Below are positions 16,662 to 26,553 of a DNA stretch of 64,000 bases, one piece after another (position 1 is the stretch's first letter; every line of letters starts with the position of its first letter). A model generated the notes under the pieces. The model was not told the origin of the DNA and searched no databases. It saw only the letters and a list, made by a program, of their open reading frames with translations. A program made the translations under genes and the position numbers. The DNA is taken from contig NZ_JAOQNS010000005.1 of the NCBI RefSeq assembly GCF_025961475.1, forward strand, positions 62,001-126,000. The letters run 5' to 3'. Source of the stretch: Rhodobium gokarnense. GTDB lineage: Bacteria > Pseudomonadota > Alphaproteobacteria > Rhizobiales > Rhodobiaceae.

Positions 16662-17731
16662 GCCGCCTCCCCCCGCCGCGCGGCGATCAGCACCAGGAAA
16701 ACCGGCACGCCGACGATCGCCGTGACGACGCCGACGGGAATGATGACGCCGGGCAGCAGCACCTTCGACAGGAAGGAGGCGAGCGAGAGCATCGCCGCCC
16801 CGGTGAGACAGGCGCCGGGAATGAGATAGCGGTGGTCCTCGCCGAGGAGCATGCGGGCGATGTGCGGGCCGACGAGGCCGACGAAGGCGATGGCGCCGAC
16901 GAAACAAACGCCGATGGCGGCGAGCAGCGCTACCCGCGCCATGACGGCGATCCGCACCCGGCCGACGGCGATGCCGGCGCTCGCGGCCAGCACCTCGCCG
17001 CCGCGCAGGGCCGTCAGCACCCAGACATGGCGCAGGCTCAGCGGCAGCACGAGGAGGAAGACGGCGGTGACGATCCCCACCTCCGTCCAGCCGGCCTTGG
17101 TCAGGTTGCCGACGGTCCAGAAGACGACCCGCTCCACGGCCTCGGCGCTGGCGAAATACTGCAGGGCCGATGTCAGGGCGTTGCACAGGAAATGCAGGGC
17201 AATGCCGTAGAGGATGACCGTGCTGGTGGCGCCGCCATGGAGCGAGGACAGGGCGAGGATGAGAAGCGCGGCCCCGAAGGAAAAGGCGAATGCCGTGAAC
17301 GGCAGCACCGCCGTGACCGGCATGAAGGAGAGCACCGGCTCCAGGACGATGGCCATGGCGGCGCCGAAGGAGGCGGCCGCGGAAATGCCGAGCGTGTAAG
17401 GGCTGGCGAGCGGATTGTTGAGGACGGTCTGGGTCTCCAGGCCGGCAAGGCCGAGGGCGGCGCCGACCGCAAGGGCGATCAGCGCGTCCGGCAGCCGGAC
17501 CTGCCAGAGAATGATCCGCGTGCGCACGTCGAGGCCTGCCGGATCGAGGATGCCGCCGACGATCTCGGCAAAATCGATCCGCGCCGGCCCGGTGGTGAGA
17601 TCGAGGGCCAGCGCGACCAGAAGGATGACGGCGAGAAGGACGAGCATCGCGATGCGGCGCGTCGCGATGCGCCGGTGGCCGGCCGCCAGGTCCCGTGCGG
17701 CCAGCGCCGTGTCGCTGAAGGCGCTACTCAT
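16652..17731 (-). CDS. Iron-siderophore/heme ABC importer, FecCD-family permease
   Basis: A 359-residue membrane protein with about ten helices. FecCD hallmarks are visible: VRLPDALIALAVGAALGLAGLETQTVLNNPLASPYTLG (split by its usual GxxLAxxGxxxQ element) and the late FVGLVGPHIARMLLG with DHRYLIP, which contacts the ATPase. ATG 17731 is preferred over a TTG two codons upstream. It overlaps the binding-protein stop by 8 bp. Confidence 0.92.
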   Translation of the reverse strand: MSSAFSDTALAARDLAAGHRRIATRRIAMLVLLAVILLVALALDLTTGPARIDFAEIVGGILDPAGLDVRTRIILWQVRLPDALIALAVGAALGLAGLETQTVLNNPLASPYTLGISAAASFGAAMAIVLEPVLSFMPVTAVLPFTAFAFSFGAALLILALSSLHGGATSTVILYGIALHFLCNALTSALQYFASAEAVERVVFWTVGNLTKAGWTEVGIVTAVFLLVLPLSLRHVWVLTALRGGEVLAASAGIAVGRVRIAVMARVALLAAIGVCFVGAIAFVGLVGPHIARMLLGEDHRYLIPGACLTGAAMLSLASFLSKVLLPGVIIPVGVVTAIVGVPVFLVLIAARRGEAAWR

Positions 17732-18869
17732 CGCCAAGGCTCACGCTGTAAAGGCCGTTAAGCGGATAGCCGAGGAACCGGCGATGGATTTCCGCAAGCG
17801 TTTCGTCGGGATCGAGATCGGCGAACAGGTGCGGATGGATCCATTTGGCGAAGGATTCCAGCGCATAGATGTTGAGCGGCGAGTTGTAGAAATTGTGCCA
17901 GATGGCATGCGCCCGCCCGGCCTGCACGGCCGACAAGGCTTCCAGACCGTCCGCCTCGAGGGCAGCCTGCAGGGAGGCGTGGGCGATCTCCCCGTTGGAT
18001 TTGGTGCCGAGGACGACGATCGGCCGCCCGGCCTCAAAGTCCTCCAGCGAGCCCGAGGCGGTGCCGATCCACACGTCCGGATCCTCGGCAAGAACGAATT
18101 CCAGGGTGTGCCGGCCGACGACGGCGGGCGTTACCGCGGCGGAAATGTTGCGCCCGCCGGCGAGCGTCACGAACGGACCGAGCATGCCGTTTGCCATGCC
18201 GACGCAGCAGTCGAAGCGGCCGGGATGGGCGTGCAGGAACACCGTCGGCCGCTCACCGGTGAAACCGGCGACGCGCTCCGCGATCCGCGCCCGGTGCGCC
18301 TCGTAGAAGTCGGTGTATTCCCTCGCCTCGTCCTCGCGGCCGAGCAGCTTGCCGAGGAGGATGATCGACGGCACCGTGTTTTCCATCGGATGCTGGCGGA
18401 AGTCGATGAAGACGACGGTCGTGCCGGCCTCTTCCAGTTGCGCGATCAGCTCGGTGTTGCTGGCACCCGGCCCGTGGTCCTGGAGGCCGAAAACCGCCGC
18501 GTCGGGCGCCAGCGAGATGATCGTCTCGGCCGACACCGAATCGCCCTTTCCGGCGTAGATCGGCAGCGTCTTCATGCGCTCGAAATGCCTGGAAAGGGTC
18601 GACAGCAGGTCGCCGTCGGTAAGCCGCAGGTCGGAGAGCAGCGCCTTGACCCTGTGCAGCGGGTCTTTCCGGTCGAGAAGCGCGATGGCGGAGAGGATGC
18701 GGCCGTCGCCGACGACGATGGTCTCCGCCGGTTTTTCGATCGTCACGGTGCGGCCGGCAAGGTCCGTGACCTCCTCAGCATGCGCAAGGGAGGCCGCGAG
18801 GACGGCCCAGCAAAGCAGGAACGACCGCAGGGCCGCGCCGGTTCTCTTGGAAAGCGCCCTCACCGTCAT
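17724..18869 (-). CDS. Iron-siderophore/heme ABC importer, periplasmic binding protein
   Basis: A 381-residue class III binding protein (FecB/BtuF type). Its signal peptide ends at about LAHAEE, and the mature protein starts with the classic VTDLAGRTVTIEKPAETIVVGDG. The two lobes are joined by a long helix. A cysteine pair (RFDCCVGM) lies in the middle. ATG 18869 is chosen for its signal peptide and because it forms an ATGA overlap with the DUF2218 gene. The ligand is presumably the ferric chelate or heme carried by the receptor at 19221. Confidence 0.9.
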   Translation of the reverse strand: MTVRALSKRTGAALRSFLLCWAVLAASLAHAEEVTDLAGRTVTIEKPAETIVVGDGRILSAIALLDRKDPLHRVKALLSDLRLTDGDLLSTLSRHFERMKTLPIYAGKGDSVSAETIISLAPDAAVFGLQDHGPGASNTELIAQLEEAGTTVVFIDFRQHPMENTVPSIILLGKLLGREDEAREYTDFYEAHRARIAERVAGFTGERPTVFLHAHPGRFDCCVGMANGMLGPFVTLAGGRNISAAVTPAVVGRHTLEFVLAEDPDVWIGTASGSLEDFEAGRPIVVLGTKSNGEIAHASLQAALEADGLEALSAVQAGRAHAIWHNFYNSPLNIYALESFAKWIHPHLFADLDPDETLAEIHRRFLGYPLNGLYSVSLGDE

Positions 18870-19150
18870 GCCGCCACCCAGTCGATCGACAGCTCCTCGC
18901 GCCAGGCGAAGCGTTCCAGGTGGGTGGCGATCACCGCCTGCATGCGTTCGGCGGCCTCCGCGTTGTCCGCCTCGCAATGGATGGTCAGCGCGGCACCGGT
19001 CGCGGCCATCCGGCAAAGGCCGAAGGGAAAGCGCACATGGCCGGCGGCGCTGTCGAATTCGGCCGGGACCTTGTGGGCGAAATGCTTGCAGAGCTGCTGC
19101 AGGTATTTCGAGGCCGCCTTGGTGGCGATTTCGGTCGAGGTGACGGGCAT
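18866..19150 (-). CDS. DUF2218 family protein
   Basis: A 94-residue protein of the DUF2218 family: STEIATKAASKYLQQLCKHFAHKVPAEFD near the start, FPFGLCRM in the middle and the closing ERFAWREELSIDWVA. The family has no signal peptide here and is frequently encoded within siderophore or heme uptake operons; its function is unknown. It lies between the receptor and the ABC binding protein, overlapping the latter by 4 bp. Conserved His and Cys residues (LCKHFAHK) could suggest iron or heme handling, but this is inference. Confidence 0.82.
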   Translation of the reverse strand: MPVTSTEIATKAASKYLQQLCKHFAHKVPAEFDSAAGHVRFPFGLCRMAATGAALTIHCEADNAEAAERMQAVIATHLERFAWREELSIDWVAA

Positions 19151-19181
19151 GGCGTCCTTTCGCGATACGGTCCCAAGGGAA

Positions 19182-19214
19182 CCGGCCCGGACGCCGCGAG
19201 GACGCCCGGGCCGG
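19182..19214 (-). terminator. Intercistronic hairpin after TonB receptor gene
   Basis: A GC-only 9-bp stem, CCGGCCCGG / CCGGGCCGG, with a 15-nt loop lies in the 70-bp gap between the receptor stop (19221) and the DUF2218 start (19150). With no T-tract it is more likely an mRNA stabiliser or attenuator that lets the receptor outnumber the downstream products. Confidence 0.5.
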
Positions 19215-19220
19215 CAGGGC

Positions 19221-21209
19221 TCAGAATTTTGCCGTTGCGGTGACGAGGAAGGAGCGGCCCTGCTCGTAGACCGGCTCGATGCCGCGCACCGGAAGCTGGT
19301 AGTAGCCGCCGCGGCGCATGTACTGCTCGTCGAAGACGTTGTTGACCTCGCCGCGCAGCGTGATGTGCGCCAGTTCCTCGAGCGGCGGCTGCCACTCGGC
19401 GAACAGGCTGACCACCTCGTAGCCTTCCAGATCGGAGAAGCCCGCGTCCCGCAGGTCCTCGTCGGAAAAGTCGAAGGCGACCTCCGCCTGGGCACCGACG
19501 GTGACGCCCCAGTCGCGGAAGGTATAGGAGCCGTCGAAGGTCAGGATGTCGCCGACCACATTGGCCGAGTTCGGGCTTGAGTTCGGTAGCGCCGTCAGCC
19601 CGTCGACCTCCGGCTTGGTGTGGCTGTAGGCGATGGAGAGATAGGTGGTCTCGCTGCGATAGCGGGCGAACAGATCGAAGCCGTAGGTGACGAGTTCCGG
19701 CCCGTTGACCCGGGCCGCCACGGGGCCGGTGTAGTCGTAGGCGAGGATGTTATCCATCTCCGTGTAGAACAGGTTGGCGCCGACCGTGATGCCGCCGCGG
19801 CTGAACTCGGCGCCGACATTGGCGTTGTGCGCCCAGGTCGGGTCGAGGTCGCGGTCATAGACGTAGTCCCTTGCGTGGTAGAGCGCCGTCTGCGGGTGCT
19901 CCAGGCCGCCGAAGACATAGGCGTAGCCACTCTTCAGTTTGACCCCGTCGATGATCTCGAAGGCCGCGCTGATATTCGGCGAAAGGCCGAAATTGTCGAA
20001 GGTGTGGCCGTCGACGGCGTGGTAGCTCTGGAAGTCGGCGCGTGCGCCGGTGGAGATCTCCAGCCGCTCGCTCGCCTCGATGCGCGCCTGCAGATAGGCG
20101 CCGACATCGGCGATGCGCTCCGACACGTCGTTGGAGAAATGGAAGCGCTCGATCTCCGTCCTGTTGTTGGAGAAATCGGTGCCGGCCGTCAGCGAGCCCC
20201 AGTCAAAGCGGAAGCGGTTCTGGATCTTGCCGCCGAACTCGCCATTGTCGGAATTGAAGTCGCCGCTCGGCCCCGCATAGCCGGCACGGTTCGGCCGCTC
20301 CAGGCTGTTGCGGTTGTAGTAGAGGAGGACTTCCGGATCGTAGGTGTCCGTTGGCTGGGTGGTGGTGTAGCGGAACGTGGTCGTCCAGCGCTCCGCCAGG
20401 CTGTAGTTGAAGAGCGGCATCGACAACAGGTTGAGATTCGCCCGCAGACGGCGCATGCCGGCGTCGCGGTAGTACTCGGTGGAAAGCATGAAGCGGTGGC
20501 CGGCCTCGCTCTCGTAGCCGAATTTCGCAAGCCCGTTCCACAGGTCGTTGGCGGTGCCCGGCTCCGTGATGCCGTCGCCGTTGGTGTAGTCCTGGCCTTC
20601 GGAGCGCTTGAGGATGCCGAGCACCTCAAAGCCCTGGTGGACCCGGTAGGCGGCCGTCGTGGAGGTGAAGGTCTCGCTGTCGGTGTCGTAGCTGCCGCGC
20701 ACCGTGCCGCCCCAGGTCCGACCCGGCAGCAGCATGTCCCTGGCGTCCTTGGTCTGGAAGCGGACCGAGCCGCCGAGCGCGCCGGGCCCGGCATCGGCCG
20801 GCGCCACGCCGGCGTCGACCTCGACCTGCTTCAGGAAATAGGGATCGATGCCGAAGTCGCCATTGTGGTGCCAGACGCTGTTGCGCTGGCGCGCGCCGTC
20901 GACCTGCACGTTGAGCTTCGACTGCTCGACGCCGTTGACGAACATCTTCTGCGTCGCCGTGCTGCCGCCCGTCACCTGGACCGAAGGTTCGGCCTGGAAA
21001 AGCTGGCGCAGCGTCTGCGGATTGCGCCGGTCGATATCTTCCTCGGTGATCTGGACGTCCGTTTCCACCTCTTTGGCGACGGCGCCGCTCTCGTCGGAGA
21101 CGACGATCGTGTCCAGCGGGACGCTGTCCTGGGCCACCGCTGCCGACGCGAGCGCGGCAAGGCTGACGCCCGCCAGGAGGAGGCCGACGAATGGCTGACT
21201 GTACTGCAT
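19221..21209 (-). CDS. TonB-dependent receptor (heme/siderophore type)
   Basis: A 662-residue outer-membrane receptor. Its signal peptide ends at AVAQ and a TonB-box-like DTIVVSD follows. The plug shows NPQTLRQLFQAEPSVQV, then QVDGARQRNSVWHHNGDFGIDP and VEVDAGVAPADAGPGALGGSV. The barrel ends with VNNVFDEQYMRRGGYY and a C-terminal Phe. The plug resembles HmuR/ChuA-like and some catecholate receptors, so the ligand (heme or ferric siderophore) is unsettled. It is the first gene of the operon that also encodes its own ABC importer and TonB-ExbBD motor. Confidence 0.88.
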   Translation of the reverse strand: MQYSQPFVGLLLAGVSLAALASAAVAQDSVPLDTIVVSDESGAVAKEVETDVQITEEDIDRRNPQTLRQLFQAEPSVQVTGGSTATQKMFVNGVEQSKLNVQVDGARQRNSVWHHNGDFGIDPYFLKQVEVDAGVAPADAGPGALGGSVRFQTKDARDMLLPGRTWGGTVRGSYDTDSETFTSTTAAYRVHQGFEVLGILKRSEGQDYTNGDGITEPGTANDLWNGLAKFGYESEAGHRFMLSTEYYRDAGMRRLRANLNLLSMPLFNYSLAERWTTTFRYTTTQPTDTYDPEVLLYYNRNSLERPNRAGYAGPSGDFNSDNGEFGGKIQNRFRFDWGSLTAGTDFSNNRTEIERFHFSNDVSERIADVGAYLQARIEASERLEISTGARADFQSYHAVDGHTFDNFGLSPNISAAFEIIDGVKLKSGYAYVFGGLEHPQTALYHARDYVYDRDLDPTWAHNANVGAEFSRGGITVGANLFYTEMDNILAYDYTGPVAARVNGPELVTYGFDLFARYRSETTYLSIAYSHTKPEVDGLTALPNSSPNSANVVGDILTFDGSYTFRDWGVTVGAQAEVAFDFSDEDLRDAGFSDLEGYEVVSLFAEWQPPLEELAHITLRGEVNNVFDEQYMRRGGYYQLPVRGIEPVYEQGRSFLVTATAKF

Positions 21210-21341
21210 TGCACTACCCCGTTTTCCCGGCGGATTTCCGCCGGGTACCCCGTTCCCGTCCGCCGCGGCACCGTCGATGCTGCAGCGCGGGAACCATTTC
21301 AGTTACCGTCAGGATTCGTTACACGAGCCTCCCCATGCGGC

Positions 21342-21361
21342 CTAGATGCTACTCATTTGCA
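21342..21361 (-). promoter_or_regulatory. Shared receptor-promoter element, second copy
   Basis: Read on the minus strand this is TGCAAATGAGTAGCATCTAG, 17/20 identical to 8954-8973 and in the same orientation toward the receptor gene. Further TGCAAATG-like sequence lies immediately beyond it (21362-21373), giving a direct-repeat appearance typical of AraC-family operators. Confidence 0.6.
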
Positions 21362-21423
21362 TTTGCATCAAATACCTTTGCGCAGTAGGAAAGGCTATCC
21401 GAAACACTACGAACGGGATTGGC

Positions 21424-22476
21424 ATGGCGACCCTCCGACAGCCGGAAACGATGGCCCCGCGGCGCCTTGCGCGCGCCGCACGCGGCCGGGCCCACGGCGC
21501 CGAGCAGGTGGTCACCGCCGGCGATTTCTACGACCGCGACGGCGATGCCCCCTCGCGCACGCTGAAGGGCGACCATCGCCGGTCCGAGGGCTTGTTGCGC
21601 GGCCGCAGCGGCGTCATGCGCCTGCGCGACGGCCTGTCGGTGCATTTCTCCGATGCGGAGGACCTGAAGGATTTCGTCATCGAGCGCGATTGCGCGCCCA
21701 ATCTCGGCGTCAAGATCTTCCTGGAAGGCGCGGTCGAGGCGACCGTCGGCGGCGTCCCGGTGCCGATGCCGGAAAAGGCGGAGAGCGGCTGGCAGCCGAT
21801 CGGCTGCATCTTCGCCCAGTCGCGCACCGAGCGGTTCGTCCGGCGCACGCGCAAGGGCGTCCATGTGCGCAAGGTGTCGATCGCCATCACGCCGGAGTGG
21901 CTGGAAGCAGGCGCTGCCGACACCGGCTTCGATCTGGACAAGATCCGGCGCTTTGCGAGCTGCCACCTGGCCTGGCGCACCTGGCGGCCGAGCAACCGGG
22001 CGATCGCCATGGCCGAACAGATCATCAACCCGCCCGATCAGCCGCCGGTGCTTTCCGGGCTCTACCTGGAAAGCCGGGTGCTGGCGCTGGTCGCGGAAGC
22101 GTTCGAACAGATCCTGTCGGTTGCCCCGGGCGCGGACGACGCAAGGCTCAGGCCGCACGACCGCAAGCGCCTGCGCCGCGTCGAGGAATGGCTGTCGGCC
22201 CACAGCGAGGGGCCGGTGAGCGCCGACCGGCTGGCGAGCGAGATCGGCTCCAGCACCAACACCCTGCAGCGGCTGTTCCAAGCCGCCTATGGCATGTCGG
22301 TCTACAGCTATATCCGGCTGTGGAAGCTGAGACAGGCCCGCCAGGCGCTGGAGGCCGGCGGCATCAGCATCGCCGAGGCGGCCTATCTTGCCGGCTACGC
22401 CAGCCCGGCCAATTTCGCCACCGCCTTCAAGCGGCAGTTCGGCCTGTCACCGCGCGACGTCCAGGTCGCCCTCTAG
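21424..22476 (+). CDS. AraC-family regulator, PchR-like
   Basis: A 350-residue regulator. The C-terminal AraC DNA-binding domain is clear: SADRLASEIGSSTNTLQRLFQAAYGMSV, then SIAEAAYLAGYASPANFATAFKRQFG, which is nearly identical in its second HTH to the regulator at 7938. The N-terminal domain (SGVMRLRDGLSVHFSD, then KIFLEGAVEATVGG) is the PchR-type effector domain. ATG 21424 is preferred over an upstream start at 21346 that lies inside the operator-like element. It is divergent from the receptor operon and probably activates it under iron limitation with the cognate siderophore. Confidence 0.85.
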   Translation: MATLRQPETMAPRRLARAARGRAHGAEQVVTAGDFYDRDGDAPSRTLKGDHRRSEGLLRGRSGVMRLRDGLSVHFSDAEDLKDFVIERDCAPNLGVKIFLEGAVEATVGGVPVPMPEKAESGWQPIGCIFAQSRTERFVRRTRKGVHVRKVSIAITPEWLEAGAADTGFDLDKIRRFASCHLAWRTWRPSNRAIAMAEQIINPPDQPPVLSGLYLESRVLALVAEAFEQILSVAPGADDARLRPHDRKRLRRVEEWLSAHSEGPVSADRLASEIGSSTNTLQRLFQAAYGMSVYSYIRLWKLRQARQALEAGGISIAEAAYLAGYASPANFATAFKRQFGLSPRDVQVAL

Positions 22477-22533
22477 GCGCCGCGGCGGGAACGGGCGGAC
22501 AGTTACACCGCGCGCACCTCGCCGCTAAGAATC

Positions 22534-24201
22534 TCAGAGAATGCCCGGAAGATTGAGCCCCTGCTCGCGGGCGCAGTCGAGGGCGATGTCGTAGCCGGCG
22601 TCGGCGTGGCGCATGACGCCGGTGGCCGGGTCGTTCCATAGCACCCGCTGCAGGCGCCGGGCCGCGTCGTCCGTGCCGTCGGCGCAGATCACCATGCCGG
22701 CGTGCTGGGAAAAGCCCATGCCGACGCCGCCGCCATGGTGCAGCGACACCCAGGTGGCGCCGGAGGCGGTGTTCAGGAGCGCGTTGAGCAGCGGCCAGTC
22801 CGACACCGCGTCGGAGCCGTCGCGCATCGCCTCGGTCTCCCGGTTCGGCGAGGCGACCGAGCCGGAATCGAGATGGTCGCGGCCGATCACCACCGGCGCC
22901 GACAACTCGCCGCTGCGGACCATCTCGTTGAAGGCAAGGCCGGCGCGATGGCGCTCGCCGAGCCCGATCCAGCAGATGCGCGAGGGCAGTCCCTGGAAGG
23001 CGATACGCTCGCGGGCCATGTCGAGCCAGGTGTGAAGGTGCGTGTTCTCGGGGAACAGCTCCTTCATCTTGGCATCGGTCCTGTAGATATCCTCAGGGTC
23101 GCCGGACAGGGCGCACCAGCGGAAGGGACCGATGCCCCGGCAGAACAGCGGGCGGATATAGGCCGGTACGAAGCCCGGGAAGGCAAAGGCATTGTCGAGC
23201 CCCTCGTCCTTGGCCACCTGGCGGATGTTGTTGCCGTAGTCGAGAGTCGGGATGCCCCGCTCCCAGAACGCCACCATGGCCGCGACATGCTCCTTCATCG
23301 ACGCGCGCGCGGCCGTCTCGACCGCCTTGGGATCGCTTTCGCGCCTGTCGTGCCACTCGGCCAGCGTCCAGCCCTTCGGCAGATAGCCGTTGAGCGGGTC
23401 GTGGGCCGAGGTCTGGTCGGTGACGATGTCGGGGCGGATACCGCGCCGGACGAGTTCCGGGAAGACGTCGGCGGCGTTGCCGAGGAGGCCGACGGACCGC
23501 GCCTCGCCGGCCTTCGTCCAGCGGTCGATCTTTTCCAGCGCTTCGTCGAGGGTCTCCGCCTTTTCGTCGAGATAGCGGGTGCGCAGCCGGAAATCGATGC
23601 GGGTCGGATCGCATTCGACCGCAAGGCACGAGGCTCCGGCCATCACGGCGGCCAGCGGCTGGGCGCCGCCCATGCCGCCAAGGCCCGCGGTCAGGATCCA
23701 TTTGCCCGTGAGGTCGCCGTCATAGTGCTGGCGCCCGGCCTCGGCGAAGGTCTCGTAGGTGCCCTGGACGATGCCTTGCGTGCCGATATAGATCCACGAG
23801 CCGGCCGTCATCTGGCCGTACATCATCAGGCCCTTGCGGTCGAGTTCGTGGAAGTGGTCCCAGGTCGCCCAATGGGGGACGATGTTGGAATTGGCGATCA
23901 GCACGCGCGGCGCATCGGCATGGGTCCTGAAGACGCCGACCGGCTTTCCCGACTGGACGAGCAGCGTCTCGTCCGCTTCCAGCGTCTTCAAGGCGGCGAC
24001 GATCCGGTCGAAATCCTCCCAGGACCGCGCGGCCCGGCCGATGCCGCCATAGACCACCAGTTCATGGGGATTTTCGGCGACGTCCGGATGCAAATTGTTC
24101 ATCAGCATGCGCATCGGCGCTTCGGTGAGCCAGGACTTGGCCGTGATCTCCGGTCCGGTCGGCGGAAAGACGTCGCGGGTGTTCTTGCGGCTGTGGGTCA
24201 T
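22534..24201 (-). CDS. hutU: Urocanate hydratase (urocanase)
   Basis: A 555-residue enzyme, full length for the family. It converts urocanate to imidazolonepropionate using tightly bound NAD+. Visible landmarks: [22 protein letters not shown], the NAD-binding [19 protein letters not shown] and the conserved [13 protein letters not shown]. Near the C-terminus are [20 protein letters not shown] and [17 protein letters not shown]. It starts 3 nt after hutG and is the last gene of hutI-H-G-U. Confidence 0.97.
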   Translation of the reverse strand: MTHSRKNTRDVFPPTGPEITAKSWLTEAPMRMLMNNLHPDVAENPHELVVYGGIGRAARSWEDFDRIVAALKTLEADETLLVQSGKPVGVFRTHADAPRVLIANSNIVPHWATWDHFHELDRKGLMMYGQMTAGSWIYIGTQGIVQGTYETFAEAGRQHYDGDLTGKWILTAGLGGMGGAQPLAAVMAGASCLAVECDPTRIDFRLRTRYLDEKAETLDEALEKIDRWTKAGEARSVGLLGNAADVFPELVRRGIRPDIVTDQTSAHDPLNGYLPKGWTLAEWHDRRESDPKAVETAARASMKEHVAAMVAFWERGIPTLDYGNNIRQVAKDEGLDNAFAFPGFVPAYIRPLFCRGIGPFRWCALSGDPEDIYRTDAKMKELFPENTHLHTWLDMARERIAFQGLPSRICWIGLGERHRAGLAFNEMVRSGELSAPVVIGRDHLDSGSVASPNRETEAMRDGSDAVSDWPLLNALLNTASGATWVSLHHGGGVGMGFSQHAGMVICADGTDDAARRLQRVLWNDPATGVMRHADAGYDIALDCAREQGLNLPGIL

Positions 24202-24204
24202 GGA

Positions 24205-25017
24205 TCACGCCTCCCTGGCGGTCGCCGGCGCCTTGGCCAGCGCAATGAGTGTGTCGAGAATGGTCTTCAGATGCGGGCGAATGCGCCCTGCCCTCGCCTC
24301 GTCATAGGCGAAGGGCAGCGCCTCGCTGGCGAGATAGGCCGATTGGGCCAGTTCCATCTGGACAGCGTGAACGCCGTCTTCGGGCCGGCCGTAGTGCCGG
24401 GTCGTCCAGCCGCCCTTGAAGCGGCCGTTGACGACGCTCGTGTAGCCGTTCGCGCTGGCACAGATCTCGGCGACCGCCGTTTCCATCTTTGCCGCGCAGG
24501 CAAGGCCGCCATTGGTGCCGATGTTGAAGTCGGGCAGCACGCCTTCGAACAGGAACGGGATGCGCGAGCGGATCGAATGGCAGTCGTAGAGCACCGCGAC
24601 GCCATGGGCGTCCCTCACCCGCTCCAGTTCGCGCGCGAGCGCCGCGTGATAGGGCGCGTGGAAGGCGCGCCGGCGGCGCTCGATCTCGGCGGCATCGGGT
24701 TCCCGGCCGTCCCGGTAGATCGCTGCGCCATCGAAATCCGTCACCGGGCAGAGCCCGGTCGTGTTCTGGCCGGGATAGAGGCTGCGGCCCTCCGGATCCC
24801 GGTTGGCGTCAATGGCGTAGCGGTGGAAATTGGCGCGCACGATCGTCGCATCGGGCACGAGGTCCGCATAGAGCCGGTCGACGTGCCAGTCCGTATCGGC
24901 CAGCGCGCGGCCGCGGTCATTGAGCGCGCCCTGCACCTCTTCCGGCAGCCACGTTCCGGTATGCGGCATTGCAAGGACGAGGCAGCTCTCGCCCCGGGTT
25001 ACGGTCACGGGATCCAT
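24205..25017 (-). CDS. hutG: N-formylglutamate deformylase
   Basis: A 270-residue FGase-family hydrolase that releases formate and glutamate in the last step of the HutF-type pathway. Recognisable elements are LVLAMPHTGTWLPEEV near the N-terminus, VRANFHRYAIDANRDPEG, and LYDCHSIRS, which with the early His supplies metal ligands. The ATG at 25017 shares one base with the hutH stop (TGATG). The pairing with hutF across the operon boundary supports formylglutamate rather than formamide chemistry. Confidence 0.93.
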   Translation of the reverse strand: MDPVTVTRGESCLVLAMPHTGTWLPEEVQGALNDRGRALADTDWHVDRLYADLVPDATIVRANFHRYAIDANRDPEGRSLYPGQNTTGLCPVTDFDGAAIYRDGREPDAAEIERRRRAFHAPYHAALARELERVRDAHGVAVLYDCHSIRSRIPFLFEGVLPDFNIGTNGGLACAAKMETAVAEICASANGYTSVVNGRFKGGWTTRHYGRPEDGVHAVQMELAQSAYLASEALPFAYDEARAGRIRPHLKTILDTLIALAKAPATAREA

Positions 25018-26552
25018 CAATTTCCTCCGAGCACGAGACGATCGGCGAGGCCGACGGCCTCAACGAGGGCGCCGCTCCGCACCAGGGCGGCGGCGCTTGC
25101 CATGTCGTTCGCCAGATAGCGGTCCTGCCCGAGCGCGTCGCAATCGCGCCGCAGGCGGGAGATTGCGGCGGCAAGGGGCGGACTTGTGTTGAGGCCGTCG
25201 CGCAGCTCGACGCCTTGCGCGGCGCAGAGCATCTCGATGCCGAGAATGTGGGAGAGGTTCTCGTTCATGCGTGCCAGGCGCCGGGCGCCGTGCGCGGCCA
25301 TGGAGACGTGGTCCTCCTGGTTGGCGCTGGTCGGCGTGGAGTCCGTCGAGCACGGGTTCGCTAGGTGCTTGTTCTCGCTCATCAGTGCGGCAGAGGTGAC
25401 TTCCGCGATCATGTAGCCGGAGTTGAGGCCCGGATCGGGGGTCAGGAAGGGCGGCAGGTCGAAGGAGAGCGCCGGGTCGACCATCAGCGCGACGCGGCGC
25501 TGGGCGATGGCGCCGATCTCGGCGATGGCGAGCGCGATCTGGTCGGCGGCGAAGGCGACCGGTTCCGCATGGAAGTTGCCGCCCGACGTGATCGTTCCCG
25601 TCGAGGTCAGCACCAGCGGATTGTCGGTGACGGCGTTGGCCTCTGTTTCCAGCGTGAAGGCGGCCTGCCGTAACAGGTCGATGCAGGCGCCCGTCACCTG
25701 CGGCTGGCAGCGGATGCAATAGGGATCCTGCACCCGCTTGTCGCCCTCGCGATGGCTCTCGCGGATCGCCGAGCCCTCCATCAGGTGCCGCAGCGCCGCA
25801 CTCACCTCGATCTGGCCGCGATGGCCGCGAAGGGTGTGAATCTCCTCAACGAAAGGCGCCGTGGAGCCCATGATCGCGTCGGTGGAGAGCGCGCCGGCGA
25901 CGACGGCCGCGCGGGCATTGGCCCAGGCCTCGAACAGCCCCGCCAGCGCGAAGGCGGTGGAGAATTGCGTCCCGTTGATCAGCGCCAGCCCCTCCTTGGG
26001 GCCGAGCACGACGGGTTCCAGCCCGGCGGCCCTGAACGCCTTCTCGGCGGGAACGGTGCGGCCGTCATGGTCGACCTCGCCGGCGCCGATCATCGCCGCG
26101 CTCATATGGGCGAGCGGCGCAAGATCGCCGGAGGCCCCGACCGAGCCCTGCGCGGGCACGACCGGAACGATGCCGTTGGCGAGCATTCCTTCGAGGAGCT
26201 CGATGATGTCCCAGCGGACGCCCGACGCGCCGCGCCCGAGGGAGAGCAGCTTCAAGGCCATCATCAGGCGGACGATGGGCGCGGGCGTGCGCTCGCCGAC
26301 GCCGCAGCAATGGGACAGGATCAGGTTGCGCTGCAGTTGCGCGGTGTCCTTGGGCGCGATGCGCACGCTGGCGAGCTTGCCGAAGCCCGTGTTCACTCCG
26401 TAGACGGCATCCTCGCCGTTCGCGGCCTCGGCGACGCGCGCGGCCGCGGCCTCGATCGCCGGCCGGAAGGACCGCTCGAGCGTGACGGCCGAGGGCGTGC
26501 GGTAGATTTCCTCAAGCTGGGCGAGCGTTGCCGAACCGGGGGTGAGGATCAT
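25017..26552 (-). CDS. hutH: Histidine ammonia-lyase
   Basis: A 511-residue aromatic amino-acid lyase, the standard HutH length. The ASG triad at residues 140-142 ([15 protein letters not shown]) forms the MIO electrophile; Y51 in [10 protein letters not shown] is the catalytic Tyr region. The late QEDHVSM element is also present. ATG 26552 gives the normal N-terminus ([10 protein letters not shown]); a longer reading overlaps hutI. It deaminates histidine to urocanate, the first step. It is adjacent to hutI with one base between. Confidence 0.97.
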   Translation of the reverse strand: MILTPGSATLAQLEEIYRTPSAVTLERSFRPAIEAAAARVAEAANGEDAVYGVNTGFGKLASVRIAPKDTAQLQRNLILSHCCGVGERTPAPIVRLMMALKLLSLGRGASGVRWDIIELLEGMLANGIVPVVPAQGSVGASGDLAPLAHMSAAMIGAGEVDHDGRTVPAEKAFRAAGLEPVVLGPKEGLALINGTQFSTAFALAGLFEAWANARAAVVAGALSTDAIMGSTAPFVEEIHTLRGHRGQIEVSAALRHLMEGSAIRESHREGDKRVQDPYCIRCQPQVTGACIDLLRQAAFTLETEANAVTDNPLVLTSTGTITSGGNFHAEPVAFAADQIALAIAEIGAIAQRRVALMVDPALSFDLPPFLTPDPGLNSGYMIAEVTSAALMSENKHLANPCSTDSTPTSANQEDHVSMAAHGARRLARMNENLSHILGIEMLCAAQGVELRDGLNTSPPLAAAISRLRRDCDALGQDRYLANDMASAAALVRSGALVEAVGLADRLVLGGN

Positions 26553-26553
26553 C

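Noticed and set aside
19620-22556. A 978-codon plus-strand open frame over the receptor and the AraC gene
   Set aside because: Antisense to the receptor and out of frame with the AraC gene; both real genes have clear family signatures.
22702-25119. An 805-codon plus-strand open frame across hutU and hutG
   Set aside because: Antisense shadow of conserved hut genes.
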